Positions 8,973 to 18,384 of a stretch of DNA of 64,000 nucleotides are shown here, piece after piece. Source of the DNA: Saprospiraceae bacterium (GTDB lineage Bacteria; Bacteroidota; Bacteroidia; Chitinophagales; Saprospiraceae); NCBI GenBank assembly GCA_020627535.1, contig JAHDGU010000005.1:175117-239116 (forward strand), read 5' to 3'. A program made the translations under genes and the position numbers. The notes under the pieces are model-generated. The model did not search any database. It was not told the DNA's origin and was given only the letters and a program-made list of their open reading frames with translations. Every line of letters starts with the position of its first letter. Position 1 is the stretch's first letter.

Positions 8973-10406
8973 TTGGAAAAAGTAAGCCTCGTCCAGCCGG
9001 GCGATTTTGAACCCCACAAGCATTGGTATCCCAAGGCCCTCAATGCGACAATTCACCCTATGATCAGTTTCTTTCTCAATCTGAGGCAAGATCGTATCAT
9101 CAAGAGATACTGCCACATGAGACCAGCTGTAAATCAAGATCGACTCTACGAAGTGCTCAATCATCGATGCAAATACTTCGTCTGGGCTGGTGCTGATTTG
9201 CTGAATGTCACTTCGGCTCTCGGCAAAAGACAGATGGTCGTCATAGAAAATAACTCTTGTCCCAGTGGACAAAAGTCTATGCCCCTTGTAGATGAGAATC
9301 AAGAGCAAGGGAGCTACAGACTCATGATTGAACGGAGTTTCAAACCCTACTTAAAAAATCTACGCAATAAGGTCAAAGGAGATCTTGCAGTGGTGTACGA
9401 TAAAAACTTCATGGAAGTCGAGGGATATGCTCAGGTCATAGCGGATGTGATGAAGGAAAATGTCTGGCTGGTCAGTGCGTATAATGAGGATGCGTCTCCA
9501 GTCATGAGTTTTGAGGATGGTGTCATGCATGTGCAGACGGCAGAAGGGAATCGAGCGATTAGGGCCGCTTTCAGATACTTGACACAGAAACCGTGGAATC
9601 GCATTCCTGTCAACTGTAAGACCAGGATCCTCAATCCCATCATAGCTTGTCTGGCCGGTGGTCGCAATAAGATGGTAGCAGCCAAGGCATATGACATCTT
9701 CAATGCAGAGCTGCAAGGCAGTGGCCTTAAAATCAATGTACCAGAGACCATCTGGGATGTCAGCAAGAATGAAATACCTCTTTGGGTGAAGCGGCTGGGG
9801 GGTCATGCGGTCATCAAAGTTCCATACAGCAATGCAGGTCAAGGAGTCTTTACTATTGTGACCCAAGCGGAGCTTGATGCTTTTATGGAGATGGACTTTG
9901 AGTACGACCTCTTTATCGTGCAGAGTCTCATCGGCAATGCCAACTGGAGCAGCACAAGCTCGCAGGGCAAACTGTATCATGTAGGTACGATACCAGATCA
10001 GAAGAATAAGACCTACGTTGCAGATATAAGGATGATGGTGAGCTCAACAGAACATGGTATCAAGCCGCTTTGTACCTACGCAAGGAGAGCAGAGAAAGCA
10101 CTCAAAGACCATATCGATGGTGGCGCAGATAGCTGGGCGATGCTTGGAACCAATCTATCGGCCCGACTGGCAGATGGAACTTGGACAAGTGATACCAATC
10201 GTCTCATGCTCATGGATCGACGTGATTTCAACAAGCTTGGTATCGGACTTGATGACCTGATTGAGGCTTACATACAGACGGTGCTCTCCACGGTTGCTAT
10301 TGATCGTATGGCCTCGACCCTAGTCAATAAACAAGGAAAGTTTCGCATGAAACTCTTTCGCTCGTTGAATGATGACGCAAGCCTCATCGACGAGATCAAA
10401 TTATAG
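8973..10406 (+). CDS. ATP-grasp-like ligase, first gene of polyamine operon
   Basis: About 477 residues from a TTG start; an in-frame stop sits at 8955-8957 and the next ATG is 29 codons downstream. No signal peptide. The C-terminal half has ATP-grasp features: a nucleotide-binding VIKVPYSNAGQGVF (about residues 278-292), a hinge-like LFIVQSLIG, and YVADIRMMVSS...YARRAEKAL, which resembles the 'D-x-R...R-R' catalytic part. Such enzymes join a carboxylate to an amine through an acylphosphate. It precedes the arginine decarboxylase gene by 23 bp and probably starts the operon, which suggests an amine-bearing substrate such as a polyamine. This is an inference; the family is not one I can name. 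Confidence 0.6.
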   Translation: MEKVSLVQPGDFEPHKHWYPKALNATIHPMISFFLNLRQDRIIKRYCHMRPAVNQDRLYEVLNHRCKYFVWAGADLLNVTSALGKRQMVVIENNSCPSGQKSMPLVDENQEQGSYRLMIERSFKPYLKNLRNKVKGDLAVVYDKNFMEVEGYAQVIADVMKENVWLVSAYNEDASPVMSFEDGVMHVQTAEGNRAIRAAFRYLTQKPWNRIPVNCKTRILNPIIACLAGGRNKMVAAKAYDIFNAELQGSGLKINVPETIWDVSKNEIPLWVKRLGGHAVIKVPYSNAGQGVFTIVTQAELDAFMEMDFEYDLFIVQSLIGNANWSSTSSQGKLYHVGTIPDQKNKTYVADIRMMVSSTEHGIKPLCTYARRAEKALKDHIDGGADSWAMLGTNLSARLADGTWTSDTNRLMLMDRRDFNKLGIGLDDLIEAYIQTVLSTVAIDRMASTLVNKQGKFRMKLFRSLNDDASLIDEIKL

Positions 10407-10429
10407 ACATTTCGTGACATTACTTTAGA

Positions 10430-11845
10430 ATGAAGAAAGGCAGACACAGTTATTTTGATCTGATCGATCAGAGCTATTATTTTCCCCAAGAGGGCTTTGA
10501 CATCAAGGACGGACACTTGTCCTTTCATGGGCTGTCAATGAAGTATCTTATTGACAAATATGGCACGCCATTCAAGTTAATGTACTTGCCTAAAATATCT
10601 GCGCAAATCCGACGTGCTAAGAATCTCTTCAACCGTGCGATCAAAAAAAACAACTACGGTGGTTCCTACCACTATTCTTATTGCACCAAGTGTTGTCACT
10701 TTTCTCATGTGCTCAAAAAAGTATGCAAGGAAAAGGTGAATATTGAGACCTCTTCATCCTACGATATCGATATCGTGCTCAAGCTTTTTTCTGAAGGGCA
10801 CATATCCAAGCAAACAATCCTTATCCACAATGGATATAAGACCAAACAATACCTGCAGAAGATCATTGGACTCAATGAGATGGGTTTTAAAAACTCGATT
10901 TGTGTATTGGATTCCAAGTCCGAATATACTGCGATTGAAAAAGCAATTGAAGATCTTGATCTGACGATTAAAATCGGGTTGAGGGTCGCCACTGACGAAG
11001 AGCCGCAAAACTCGTATTACACTTCAAGACTTGGTATTCGACCGACAGAGGTTGAGGATTTTACAAAGTCTATCAGCGGCAAAAATCCTAAAATTGAACT
11101 TAAGATGATCCACTTTTTTATCGATAGTGGCATCAAGGATACACCATATTATTGGGGTGAGTTTCAAAAGGTTCTTTCTATATATGGGACGATTAAAAAG
11201 ATTTGTCCTTCAATGAAAGGAATCAACATTGGTGGTGGATTCCCGATCAGGAATAATCTAGGATTTGAATATGACTTTGAGTATATTATTAATGAAATCG
11301 TAGGGTCGATCCGAGAATTTTGTCAGACAGAAGAGTTAGAAGAACCAGATATCTTCACTGAGTTTGGAAAGTATACAGTGGGAGAGAGCGGTGCTGTCAT
11401 ATTTTCTGTTCTTGAGCAAAAACAGCAAAACGATCGTGAAAAATGGTACATCATAGACAATAGTCTGATGAATACAATTCCTGATGCGTGGTCCCTGTCG
11501 GAGAAATTTATTTTGCTGCCCATCAACAAGTGGAGTCATTCGTATGATAAGGTGAATATTGGTGGGATTAGTTGCGATCATAGTGACTACTACAACTCGG
11601 AAGATATGAACCAGCAGGTCTACTTGCCAGAATACGACGATGGCGATATCGACCCATTGTACATTGGTTTTTTCCACACGGGAGCCTATCAAGATTCTAT
11701 CAGTGGGTACGGTGGCATCAAGCACTGTCTCATTCCATCTCCAAAACTGATCATCGTAGATCGCGATGATAAAGGAAACTATGTCGATACAGTCTATCGG
11801 AATGAGCAAAGCGTAGAAGAGATGCTTGAAATTCTCGGCTATTAA
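10430..11845 (+). CDS. speA: Arginine decarboxylase, alanine-racemase fold (Bacteroidota type)
   Basis: 471 residues, matching the length and layout of the Bacteroidota arginine decarboxylase (about 465), not the long E. coli SpeA. PLP-dependent conversion of arginine to agmatine. Lys87 in SYCTKCCH is the expected Schiff-base lysine. IGLRVATDEEPQNSYYTSRLGI and the phosphate-binding GINIGGGFP (about 264-272) are typical of fold III decarboxylases. C-terminal IGFFHTGAYQDSISGYGG carries the barrel-partner active-site residues. The next gene encodes agmatinase, which fits the product. Confidence 0.9.
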   Translation: MKKGRHSYFDLIDQSYYFPQEGFDIKDGHLSFHGLSMKYLIDKYGTPFKLMYLPKISAQIRRAKNLFNRAIKKNNYGGSYHYSYCTKCCHFSHVLKKVCKEKVNIETSSSYDIDIVLKLFSEGHISKQTILIHNGYKTKQYLQKIIGLNEMGFKNSICVLDSKSEYTAIEKAIEDLDLTIKIGLRVATDEEPQNSYYTSRLGIRPTEVEDFTKSISGKNPKIELKMIHFFIDSGIKDTPYYWGEFQKVLSIYGTIKKICPSMKGINIGGGFPIRNNLGFEYDFEYIINEIVGSIREFCQTEELEEPDIFTEFGKYTVGESGAVIFSVLEQKQQNDREKWYIIDNSLMNTIPDAWSLSEKFILLPINKWSHSYDKVNIGGISCDHSDYYNSEDMNQQVYLPEYDDGDIDPLYIGFFHTGAYQDSISGYGGIKHCLIPSPKLIIVDRDDKGNYVDTVYRNEQSVEEMLEILGY

Positions 11846-11858
11846 GGAGCATGGTACT

Positions 11859-12716
11859 ATGAAAAAATTGAGAACATACGCCGGAATCCCTGAAAAACTC
11901 GCAAGTAAAGAAATAGCTCAGATTTATTTGCAGTCCATTGCCTATGACGGTACGAGTACTTGGGGGAAAGGGGCCGATCGTGCCTTTGAGGCATTTTTAG
12001 AGGCAAGTGAAAATATGGAGCTGTATGATATCGAGACAGGAACTGAGGTGTACCACAAGGGTGTGTTCATGCCATCAGAAATGGGTGAGTTTAAGTCACC
12101 TCAGGATATGGTTGATCAGGTTTACACTCGCGTAAAGGAGTTGTTGACATCTCTCAAGTTCTTGACATTTTTGGGTGGTGAGCACTCTGTCAGTATACCT
12201 ATCTTGAGAGCATATCGTGAGCGATATCCTCAACTCAGTGTTTTGCAATTGGATGCTCACACAGATTTGCGACCAAGCTATGAAGGTACTGCCTACAATC
12301 ATGCCTGCGCACTTTATGAATCTTCAAAGGAGTCAAATCTTGTACAAGTAGGTATTCGCAGCATGGATTCCTCAGAGATAGAGCACCTATGCCAAGAGAA
12401 GGTTTATTGGGCACATGATATTCACGATCAAAGTGATTGGATGCAAGATAGTATTGATCAGCTTACTGATGATGTTTATATCACCTTGGATTTGGATGTA
12501 CTGGATCCGTCGATCATGCCAGCAACTGGCACGCCTGAGCCAGGAGGCTTGTCCTGGTATCAGATTGTGAGTTATCTGAGACGAGTCTTTGAGGAGAGAA
12601 ATGTCGTCGGATTTGACATTGTTGAATTAGCACCCATAGAAAATATTACCGCTCCAAATTTTCTTGTGGCTAAACTATACTATAAGATGCTCACGTATAA
12701 ATTTCTTACATCATGA
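11859..12716 (+). CDS. speB: Agmatinase / arginase-family ureohydrolase
   Basis: 285 residues from ATG 11859. This start is preferred over an upstream TTG (11826) inside the previous gene because AAGGAG at 11844-11849 sits nine bases before it, an unusually good ribosome site for this window. It hydrolyses agmatine to putrescine and urea. The binuclear Mn ligands are visible: His109 (GGEHSVS), Asp132, His134 and Asp136 (DAHTDLR), Asp211 and Asp213 (TLDLDVLDPS). FDIVELAP follows near the C-terminus. It lies 13 bp after the decarboxylase and overlaps the next gene by ATGA. Confidence 0.92.
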   Translation: MKKLRTYAGIPEKLASKEIAQIYLQSIAYDGTSTWGKGADRAFEAFLEASENMELYDIETGTEVYHKGVFMPSEMGEFKSPQDMVDQVYTRVKELLTSLKFLTFLGGEHSVSIPILRAYRERYPQLSVLQLDAHTDLRPSYEGTAYNHACALYESSKESNLVQVGIRSMDSSEIEHLCQEKVYWAHDIHDQSDWMQDSIDQLTDDVYITLDLDVLDPSIMPATGTPEPGGLSWYQIVSYLRRVFEERNVVGFDIVELAPIENITAPNFLVAKLYYKMLTYKFLTS

Positions 12717-13687
12717 AGCAACAGTCGATTTCAAATTTTATCGAAGAGCATTTCTTGCATTTCAATGCAGCCACTCTCGTAGATGCCGCCAAAGCGTACA
12801 AAGAGCAATTGAATGGTGGAAATAAGATGATTATTACATTGGCTGGTGCCATGTCTACCGCAGAATTAGGAAAGAGTCTGGCTGAGATGATCCGACAAGA
12901 TAAAGTGCATCTCATCTGCTGCACCGGTGCCAACTTAGAAGAGGATGTCTTCAATCTGGTGGCTCATGATCATTATAAGCGAGTTCCAAATTACAGAGAT
13001 CTGTCTCCTAGTGATGAGATGGAATTGCTCTCTCAAGGATACAATCGTGTGACAGACACTTGTATCCCGGAAGAGGAAGCTATGAGAAGAATAGAAGAGC
13101 ATCTTTTTCGAGCATGGTCCAGTGCGGACCTCAAGGACCAGCGGAAATTGCCTCATGAATATTTCTATGAGATACTGAGATCTGGTGCGCTCAAGGCATC
13201 CTACCAAATTCCAGAGGAGAATAGTTGGCTAGTAGCAGCAGCAGAAAAAAATCTCCCATTGATTGTACCTGGCTGGGAAGACTCTACTTGTGGAAATTTC
13301 TTCGCATCATATTGTATGACAGGAGAACTACGACCTCAGACTATGAAGTCTGGTATCGAGTATATGATGAGCCTGGCGAGTTGGTATCAAGAGCATTGTG
13401 GTAAGGGCGGCGTCGGCTTTTTTCAGATCGGTGGCGGCATCGCTGGAGATTTCCCGATTTGTGTAGTTCCCATGTTACGTCAAGATCTAGAACTGAAGGA
13501 TCTTCCTGTCTGGTCTTATTTCTGTCAGATCAGTGATTCTACCACCAGCTTTGGGTCATACTCTGGGGCCGTACCCAATGAAAAAATTACTTGGGGGAAA
13601 TTACTCGCGGATTCTCCAAAGTTTGTGATTGAGTCCGACGCCACGATTGTGGCGCCTCTCATCTTTGCCTACATCCTAGGCTGGTAA
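12713..13687 (+). CDS. Deoxyhypusine synthase-like aminobutyltransferase
   Basis: 324 residues, starting at the ATGA overlap with agmatinase. The NAD-binding core is recognisable from ITLAGAMSTAELGKSLAEMI and the Gly-rich GVGFFQIGGGIAGDFPI. The catalytic lysine that forms an imine with the aminobutyl group in the eukaryotic enzyme is conserved as Lys296 in ITWGKLLADSPKFVIESDATIVAP. Bacteria lack eIF5A hypusine, and bacterial members are generally thought to make homospermidine from putrescine and another amine. With agmatinase supplying putrescine, that role fits. The aminobutyl donor and acceptor here are not shown by the sequence. Confidence 0.88.
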   Translation: MKQQSISNFIEEHFLHFNAATLVDAAKAYKEQLNGGNKMIITLAGAMSTAELGKSLAEMIRQDKVHLICCTGANLEEDVFNLVAHDHYKRVPNYRDLSPSDEMELLSQGYNRVTDTCIPEEEAMRRIEEHLFRAWSSADLKDQRKLPHEYFYEILRSGALKASYQIPEENSWLVAAAEKNLPLIVPGWEDSTCGNFFASYCMTGELRPQTMKSGIEYMMSLASWYQEHCGKGGVGFFQIGGGIAGDFPICVVPMLRQDLELKDLPVWSYFCQISDSTTSFGSYSGAVPNEKITWGKLLADSPKFVIESDATIVAPLIFAYILGW

Positions 13688-13700
13688 ATGGCTACGGGCA

Positions 13701-14687
13701 ATGAAAATTCTAGTCTTTACAGATAGCCGACAGCACAATGAAGAAAATTCACTTTATCCTTTTTTGAATGAATTTCTTTCTCGTGATGAAGTCCAGGAAG
13801 TGCTGGTAGCATGCCCCTCTTGTGAAAATAACAGCGATTTTTTTCTCGGGGTAAAAAGGTCGAAGGTTTGGGCGCATAGCATCGGTGCTGATTTCGAATT
13901 TGAAAAGCGTTCTCTGCTTGCGGTTGATGTAGATCTTGTTGACAGGAGTAGCATAGACTTCGTATGGATGAGGTTGCCGCCACCATTAAATCCAAGTTTA
14001 CTTGATTTAATTTCAGACAACTTTGTAGAGTCGCTCATTCTCAATAATCCAAAGACAATTTTATCCACAGGGTCCAAGGAGTATCTCCTGAATTTTCCGG
14101 AGTTGACGGCACCTCATTGGCTATGCGACTCAGAGGATGATGTGAGAAGGATCATCACCGCTCATGAAATCGTGCTTAAGCCTCTCTCTGGCTATGGAGG
14201 TCAAGGAGTCATCAGGGTTAGTCAAGACGGCGCGATCATCGATGGGCAGAACTATGACTTAGAAGTAGGCTTAAATATGGCCTTCGCCAAAATGGATCGG
14301 TATATTGCTGTCAAGTTTCTTCAAAATGTGTCGGAAGGAGACAAGCGTATCATCGTCATCAATGGCGAGGTCTATGGTGCTTCCCTGAGAGTGCCAAAAG
14401 ACGGCCACTGGCTCTGTAATGTCTCACAGGGTGGTACGGCGATCTTTGCAGACATCACCCCAGAAGAGCAGCACATGGTAAAAGTTGTAGACGAGCATCT
14501 TTCAGCCGCAGGTATATTTATGTACGGTATTGACACACTTGTTGGAGATCATGGGAAGAGAGTATTATCCGAGATCAATACAGCGAGTATCGGTGGCCTG
14601 CCGCAAATGGCTAAGTTCTCTGGATTAAATTTGCTCGAAAGAGCAGTCTCCTCATTTTTAGCATATTATCGTACTGTCGCTATCTAA
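13701..14687 (+). CDS. Glutathione-synthetase-like ATP-grasp ligase
   Basis: 328 residues, close to the bacterial GshB length (about 315). The ATP-grasp core is clear: VLKPLSGYGGQGVIRV (about 158-173), the hinge VKFLQNVSEGDKRIIVINGEVYGASLRVP, and GIDTLVGDHGKRVLSEINTAS with the Mg-binding E-x-N. The N-terminal pre-ATP-grasp domain (DFVWMRLPPPLNPSLLDLI) also resembles GshB. No GshA (gamma-glutamylcysteine synthetase) gene lies nearby. Together with the polyamine genes this suggests a peptide-polyamine conjugate rather than plain glutathione; that is inference. A mini-hairpin-like copy lies at 14279-14292. Confidence 0.8.
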   Translation: MKILVFTDSRQHNEENSLYPFLNEFLSRDEVQEVLVACPSCENNSDFFLGVKRSKVWAHSIGADFEFEKRSLLAVDVDLVDRSSIDFVWMRLPPPLNPSLLDLISDNFVESLILNNPKTILSTGSKEYLLNFPELTAPHWLCDSEDDVRRIITAHEIVLKPLSGYGGQGVIRVSQDGAIIDGQNYDLEVGLNMAFAKMDRYIAVKFLQNVSEGDKRIIVINGEVYGASLRVPKDGHWLCNVSQGGTAIFADITPEEQHMVKVVDEHLSAAGIFMYGIDTLVGDHGKRVLSEINTASIGGLPQMAKFSGLNLLERAVSSFLAYYRTVAI

Positions 14688-14697
14688 GAAATTGAAT

Positions 14698-15687
14698 ATG
14701 AAGACAGCCACTATGTACGATAAGGATGATATCATGAAAATTGAGCGACTTGATCTAGATCGCTTAGAGCCCGGTAAGATTTGTAGAAGATGGCTTCGCA
14801 TCGTCGAGAATGGACTCGGTGAATCTATCAGTGTTCCTGTTTTCATCGCACGAGGCATGAAGGAGGGACCTACGCTAGGCGTGACAGCAGCAGTGCATGG
14901 CAACGAACTCAATGGTATACCAGTCATACAGCGATTATTTGCACAACTGGATACTTCTCACTTGTGTGGGACCATCATCGGTGTACTAGTGGTCAATGTG
15001 CCATCATTTGAGCGGAAGAAAAGACGCTTTCTTGATGGTACGGATCTCAATCATATCATGCCTGGCAAGGAGGATGGACGCGTAAGTCAGGTCTACGCTT
15101 GGAATATTGTAGACAAGTTGATCAAGCACTTTGATTATTTAATGGACTTGCACACCGCGAGCAATGGTCGGGTCAACTCGTACTATATCAGGGCGGACAT
15201 GGATGATCCCACTGTGAAAAAGATGGCCTTGCTCCAAAATGCTCAGATCATCGTGCACAATCCACCAAGTGATGGTACACTAAGAGGTGCAGCGGACGAG
15301 ATGGGGATACCAGCAATCACCCTCGAGGTTGGAAATCCAAACCTGTTTCAAAAAGGCATGATCCGAGATGGTCTCACGGGCATCAACAACTTTTTAGGAG
15401 AATTTGGTTTTTTGGATTGTGAGGTCGAAGAGATTGACCAGTCTACGATACTCTGTAGCCATTCAGCTTGGATGTATACCGATGGGGGCGGTTTGCTTAC
15501 GGTGCATCCATCTGTGACTGATTTGGTAAAGAAGGATGAGCACATTGCTACTCTGAGAAATATATGGGGCGAAATCACCAAACAATACCATGCGCCGTAT
15601 GACGGAGTCGTCATCGGAAAGAGTGTCAGTCCTGTCAATCAGACCGGAGGAAGGATTCTACATCTTGGCAAACTCAAACACTCCTGA
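14698..15687 (+). CDS. AstE/aspartoacylase-family zinc amidohydrolase
   Basis: 329 residues from ATG 14698; an upstream TTG at 14692 adds only two residues. The zinc ligands of the succinylglutamate desuccinylase/aspartoacylase family are present: His67 and Glu70 in AAVHGNELNG, and His152 in MDLHTAS. The catalytic Glu is expected in ITLEVGNP. The C-terminal GGLLTVHPSVTDLVKKDEHIATLRNIWGE is the barrel-like domain found in this family. Members cleave an amide next to a carboxylate. As the last gene of the polyamine/ATP-grasp operon it may trim or release the conjugate made upstream. Its last 30 bp overlap the convergent molybdoenzyme gene. Confidence 0.82.
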   Translation: MKTATMYDKDDIMKIERLDLDRLEPGKICRRWLRIVENGLGESISVPVFIARGMKEGPTLGVTAAVHGNELNGIPVIQRLFAQLDTSHLCGTIIGVLVVNVPSFERKKRRFLDGTDLNHIMPGKEDGRVSQVYAWNIVDKLIKHFDYLMDLHTASNGRVNSYYIRADMDDPTVKKMALLQNAQIIVHNPPSDGTLRGAADEMGIPAITLEVGNPNLFQKGMIRDGLTGINNFLGEFGFLDCEVEEIDQSTILCSHSAWMYTDGGGLLTVHPSVTDLVKKDEHIATLRNIWGEITKQYHAPYDGVVIGKSVSPVNQTGGRILHLGKLKHS

Positions 15688-17991
15688 TTGAGTCCTGGAT
15701 TTCTTGAGCTTTACGATGATCGACTTAGAGATGGGCGTCCGACTTTTTTCGGCGTATTGATCAATGGGTACCAGGGGATTGGTTTCTGGGAAGTAGGCCG
15801 CCAGATTTCCCCGTGGTATCTGGTAGGGTATGACATGAAACAACTCCACATGGCGTAGCTGCCCACCATAGTGAGAGCTGATATCCACGAGCTCAAGTTT
15901 CTCTAGCGCTTGATCCTTCATGTCTTGTTCATTCATCAGTAGTACCCGTCTCTCATTGTAGATGCCGCGATATCTGTCATCTAGACCGTAGATGGTTGTA
16001 TTAAATTGATCATGCGACCTGATGGTCATCAGCAGAAATTCATCTTCTGATAGGTCATAATCAGGCAGCGCATTCAAAGAGAAGCGGATTTTACCCTCTG
16101 GTAGACGAGAGAAGTCTCCAGCCCTTGCATGATTGGGCAGGTAGAATCCTTCTCGATCTAATGTCTTGTATCCTTCAAATCCAGCTACTGTAGCCGAGAT
16201 TTTCTCTCTGATGAGCTGATAATCTCTTCCTAGTTTTAGCCATCTCACAGGATGCTGAGCTCCTAGCACCTCATGCGCAATATTGGCAATGATCTCTGGC
16301 TCGCTCATGAGGTGCTCAGAAGCTGGCGCCAATTTACCTTGAGACTTATGGACCTTGCCCATGCTATTCTCCACCGTGACATATCGCTGCTGTCCTTGAA
16401 ATTTGTCCTCTTCAGAGCGGCCAAGAGTCGGTAGGATCAGTGAGGTCTTTCCCGCGATCAAGTGCGAGCGATTGAGCTTAGTCGCGATAGAGACTGTGAG
16501 ATCACAGCGCTGCAGTGCCTCGGCAGTGTAGAAGCTATCAGATGCTGCACAGGCGAAGTTGCCACCAAGTGCCATAAAGATTTTGGCTTTGCCTTCATGC
16601 ATGGCTTGTATAGCGCCGACAGTATCCATGCCAGCATCCATTGCTGGATCAAAGCCAAATACCTCTCTGATTCTCTGAGAGCTTTCCAGTTTGGGCTTGC
16701 TGACGATTCCCACTGAGCGATCACCTTGTACATTGCTGTGACCACGGACAGGACAAGTGCCTGCCCCTTCTTTGCCGATGGAACCCTTGAGGAGAAGGAG
16801 ATTGACACATTCTTTGATATTTTCCACACCATTGCGATGCTGCGTCAGACCCATAGCCCAACATATGATGATCTTTTTGGCGGAAGCCAGCTGCTCTACG
16901 GCCTCATCAATGCTCGAAGCTGAAACACCAGATCTTTTTACGAGCTCATCAAGATCCTCCCTCATCAGTTGTGCCATGAAAGTTTCATGGTCTAGTGTTT
17001 GCGATCGAATGAAATTCCAGTCCCAGATTTTATCACCCCTTTGATCCTTCTCGTTCAGCTTGATCATCATGGCCTTGAGCAAAGGGATATCTTGGTTGAT
17101 CTTGACGGCGAGATGTACATCTGTCAGCCTAGTGCCTCCTGAGAAGTAGTCCTTTGGGCGCTGAGGATTCTTGAATTTTTTTAGTCCGGCTTCCGCCAAA
17201 GGATTGATACTGATAATCTTTCCTCCATTTTCTTTGAGCTTTTGGAGAGAGGACAGCATCCTTGGATGATTGGTTCCGGGATTTTGTCCCATAATCATGA
17301 CCACGTCTGCTTTGTGCAGATCATCCAAAGTGACAGACCCTTTACCGATACCGAGCATCTCTCCGAGAGCAACTCCGCTAGACTCATGACACATATTGGA
17401 ACAGTCCGGCAAATTATTGGTGCCGTAGGCTCTGGCCATCAGTGCATAGAGAAATGCTGCCTCATTGCTTGATCTCCCACTTGTGTAAAATACAGCCTCA
17501 TTGGGCGAATCAAGTCTTTGGAGATGTTCTGCGATCACAGCAAATGCATCACTCCATGAGATCGCTTCATAATGTCGCCGACCTGATTTGAGGATCATCG
17601 GATGTGTAAGACGGCCGCTCTTGCCGATACGGTAATCAGACCAAGAAGATATCTCCTGGATACTATGCTGCTGGAAGAATGCGGGATCGACTCTTTTCAA
17701 GGTCGCTTCTTCTGCCAGTGCTTTGGCACCATTTTCACAGTACTCTCCTAGCACGGAGCGCTTGTCATCTGGATCGGGCCACGCGCATCCAGGACAGTCA
17801 AAGCCTTCCTTCTGATTCATCTTGGCCAGGGTCTGGAAAGCTCGCACAGCACCCATCTCTTCGATTGCCTGTGTCATGGCCACTTTGACACCGAGCGTCC
17901 CAGCTGCATATGAGGCTGGATTCTTTATTCGTATACCAGTAAGATCTGGTGGTGCTACGACATGGACCTTGCGATTTGGATGGATACTCAA
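15658..17991 (-). CDS. FdhF/YdeP-family molybdopterin oxidoreductase
   Basis: 777 residues. The opening GFDCPGCAWPDP (about 63-74) is characteristic of YdeP-type proteins, which resemble formate dehydrogenase alpha but lack the classical four-Cys N-terminal Fe-S motif. SNMCHESSGVALGEMLGIGKGSVTLDDLHKADVVMIMGQNPGTNHPRML is the molybdopterin domain with the expected Cys (NMCHES). The C-terminal YDLSEDEFLLMTIRSHDQFNTTIYGLDDRYRGIY is the guanine-dinucleotide-binding domain. The substrate is not established for this family; relatives are linked to acid or redox stress. No FdhD or beta subunit is adjacent. Two GGAA-loop mini-hairpin copies lie at 16875-16888 and 17188-17200. Confidence 0.87.
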   Translation of the reverse strand: MSIHPNRKVHVVAPPDLTGIRIKNPASYAAGTLGVKVAMTQAIEEMGAVRAFQTLAKMNQKEGFDCPGCAWPDPDDKRSVLGEYCENGAKALAEEATLKRVDPAFFQQHSIQEISSWSDYRIGKSGRLTHPMILKSGRRHYEAISWSDAFAVIAEHLQRLDSPNEAVFYTSGRSSNEAAFLYALMARAYGTNNLPDCSNMCHESSGVALGEMLGIGKGSVTLDDLHKADVVMIMGQNPGTNHPRMLSSLQKLKENGGKIISINPLAEAGLKKFKNPQRPKDYFSGGTRLTDVHLAVKINQDIPLLKAMMIKLNEKDQRGDKIWDWNFIRSQTLDHETFMAQLMREDLDELVKRSGVSASSIDEAVEQLASAKKIIICWAMGLTQHRNGVENIKECVNLLLLKGSIGKEGAGTCPVRGHSNVQGDRSVGIVSKPKLESSQRIREVFGFDPAMDAGMDTVGAIQAMHEGKAKIFMALGGNFACAASDSFYTAEALQRCDLTVSIATKLNRSHLIAGKTSLILPTLGRSEEDKFQGQQRYVTVENSMGKVHKSQGKLAPASEHLMSEPEIIANIAHEVLGAQHPVRWLKLGRDYQLIREKISATVAGFEGYKTLDREGFYLPNHARAGDFSRLPEGKIRFSLNALPDYDLSEDEFLLMTIRSHDQFNTTIYGLDDRYRGIYNERRVLLMNEQDMKDQALEKLELVDISSHYGGQLRHVELFHVIPYQIPRGNLAAYFPETNPLVPIDQYAEKSRTPISKSIIVKLKKSRTQSGVFEFAKM

Positions 17992-18150
17992 GAGTCAAGA
18001 TATTCAGATGTAAGATACGCATCTATCCGATGAGCCTAAAATAAGTTTGGCATGCGAAGCTTGACATCTGAAATCATCATTGATGAATCCTTGTGCAATT
18101 TTCCAAGGCCTTCACAATTCTTGTTCTCGTCTTGCTTCACTTTGATTGAA

Positions 18151-18266
18151 GAACAAGGAACACCGATTTGAGATTTTAGAATGACTTGTGATGTTTGGAT
18201 TCTCATCGCATCGACTCCTAGACATGACTTCTCAAATCGACATTCGTTAATCCTTGTTCGGTGTTC
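18151..18266 (-). repeat. Dispersed palindrome-ended repeat (GAACAAGG/CCTTGTTC type)
   Basis: About 116 bp in the 393-bp gap before the M28 gene. Read on the minus strand it starts GAACACCGAACAAGG, continues ATTAACGAATG and ends GGTGTTCCTTGTTC, so its ends are imperfect inverted repeats. It matches the copies clustered at 38.1-39.2 kb. A further degenerate end (CAGAACAAGGAGCA) lies near 18302-18315. The rest of the gap shows nothing else. Confidence 0.75.
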
Positions 18267-18384
18267 AATCCACAGTTCATTCAACAGGGCTTGAATCGAT
18301 TTCAGAACAAGGAGCATATTTTGAAGATTTTACATCTGTCATTTCGTCATACCTTCGTAGCACACAAAAAATTTGACACGAGCA

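Noticed and set aside
18036..18317. Open frame in the minus strand (93 codons) over the repeat
   Set aside because: It translates the palindrome-ended repeat itself (sequence such as LKSQIGVPCSS) and recurs in other frames of the same repeat; no start signal or family match.
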